A stretch of 33,316 nucleotides of DNA, from assembly GCA_947306365.1 (NCBI GenBank), contig CAMZGD010000021.1, forward strand, positions 1 to 33,316, given 5' to 3'. The notes below the pieces were generated by a model, which saw nothing but the letters and a program-made list of their open reading frames with translations, ran no database searches and had not been told where the DNA came from. The position numbers and the translations under genes were made by a program. This stretch comes from an uncultured Bacteroidales bacterium. Its GTDB lineage: Bacteria; Bacteroidota; Bacteroidia; Bacteroidales; UBA932. Positions 33,028-33,316 of the stretch are shown here, one piece after another; the stretch's first letter is position 1; every line of letters starts with the position of its first letter.

Positions 33028-33316
33028 CAGAGGTCCGTGTTGAGGGTTTCCCAGAGCACGTCCTTGAGCTCGGGGATGCCTTCGCCCGTGAGCGAGCAGA
33101 TGAAGACGGTGCGGACTTTCCGGGGCAGGTGCCGCTGCACCTCCTTCCGCAGTTCGTCGTCGAGCAGGTCGCACTTGGTGATGGCCAGTACCCGCTGCTT
33201 GTCGAGCAGTTCGGGATTGTAGAGCTTGAGCTCCTTCTGGAGGATGCGGTATTCGCCGGCGATGTCCTTGCTGTCGGCCGGAATCATGAAGAGCAGCATC
33301 GCGTTGCGCTCGATGT
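33027..33316 (-). CDS. obg: GTPase Obg/CgtA, C-terminal part only
   Basis: The 3' end of the gene for the ribosome-assembly GTPase Obg; the rest lies beyond the right edge. The visible residues run from IERNAMLLFMIPADS through the NKCD-like ITKCDLLDD (G4 motif) and CSLTGEGIPELKDVLW (G5 region). There is no C-terminal OCT domain, as in many Bacteroidota. The stop codon overlaps the lplA start. Confidence 0.9.
   Translation of the reverse strand, partial: IERNAMLLFMIPADSKDIAGEYRILQKELKLYNPELLDKQRVLAITKCDLLDDELRKEVQRHLPRKVRTVFICSLTGEGIPELKDVLWETLNTDL

Noticed and set aside
33027-33174. Longer lplA start inside obg
   Set aside because: The added residues are an Arg/Pro/Ala-rich shadow of obg. 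The TGATG overlap with the obg stop gives a normal lplA start.

Overview
This window is a stretch of a GC-rich chromosome from the phylum Bacteroidota, most likely order Bacteroidales. Three things point there. There is a SusC/SusD outer-membrane pair. Genes are repeatedly preceded by the Bacteroidota promoter -7 element TAnnTTTG instead of an E. coli-type -10, and most starts lack a Shine-Dalgarno (SD) sequence. The gene content (MutA/MutB, acetate kinase with Ptb-Buk, EttA, a Bacteroidetes-type ParE) fits a propionate/acetate-forming anaerobe. Species cannot be fixed from this sequence. No rRNA, tRNA or CRISPR array was seen.

Layout, left to right. (1) 1-3670: the 3' part of an NtrY-like histidine kinase on +, facing an NtrC-like regulator and the ribosome-assembly GTPase gene der on -. 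(2) 3697-7256: a + strand run cmk, ispH, efp and a transglutaminase-like lipoprotein. It starts from a promoter that overlaps the regulator's own promoter. (3) 7267-9758: parE and a PlsC-like acyltransferase on -. (4) 9788-11809: an accessory island. A HigA-like antitoxin with two fused HTH units and a 61-codon apparent toxin remnant sit behind a perfect 30-bp palindrome. This module is bracketed by a perfect 16-bp direct repeat and lies next to a tyrosine recombinase that lacks the first catalytic arginine, as in IntDOT. (5) 11821-12765: a secreted alpha/beta hydrolase behind a duplicated promoter element. (6) 12829-16991: mutA-mutB, methylmalonyl-CoA mutase, with a clear terminator. (7) 17014-22099: a susC-susD pair with no carbohydrate enzymes beside it, also closed by a terminator. 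(8) 22128-23618: a stand-alone TonB-plug lipoprotein and a minimal ComEC on -. (9) 23655-26898: ackA-ptb-buk, ended by a strong terminator. (10) 26901-30624: a MATE transporter, a cytidylate-kinase-like protein and ettA. (11) 30564-33316: rpsU (-) diverging from xerC-hpf (+), then lplA and the 3' end of obg on -.

How the genes work together. MutAB joins succinyl-CoA and methylmalonyl-CoA metabolism. AckA and Ptb-Buk turn acyl-CoA or acyl-phosphate into acid plus ATP, so energy conservation by short-chain acid production is a theme of the middle of the window. The right end groups several proteins that act on the ribosome (EttA, bS21, HPF, Obg). There the bS21 gene carries an eight-base perfect SD in a genome region that otherwise mostly lacks SDs.

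The most unusual part is the 9788-10690 island. It looks like a small toxin-antitoxin-derived cassette inserted just upstream of parE. It still has its operator and an elaborated antitoxin, while the toxin gene appears to have lost its middle.
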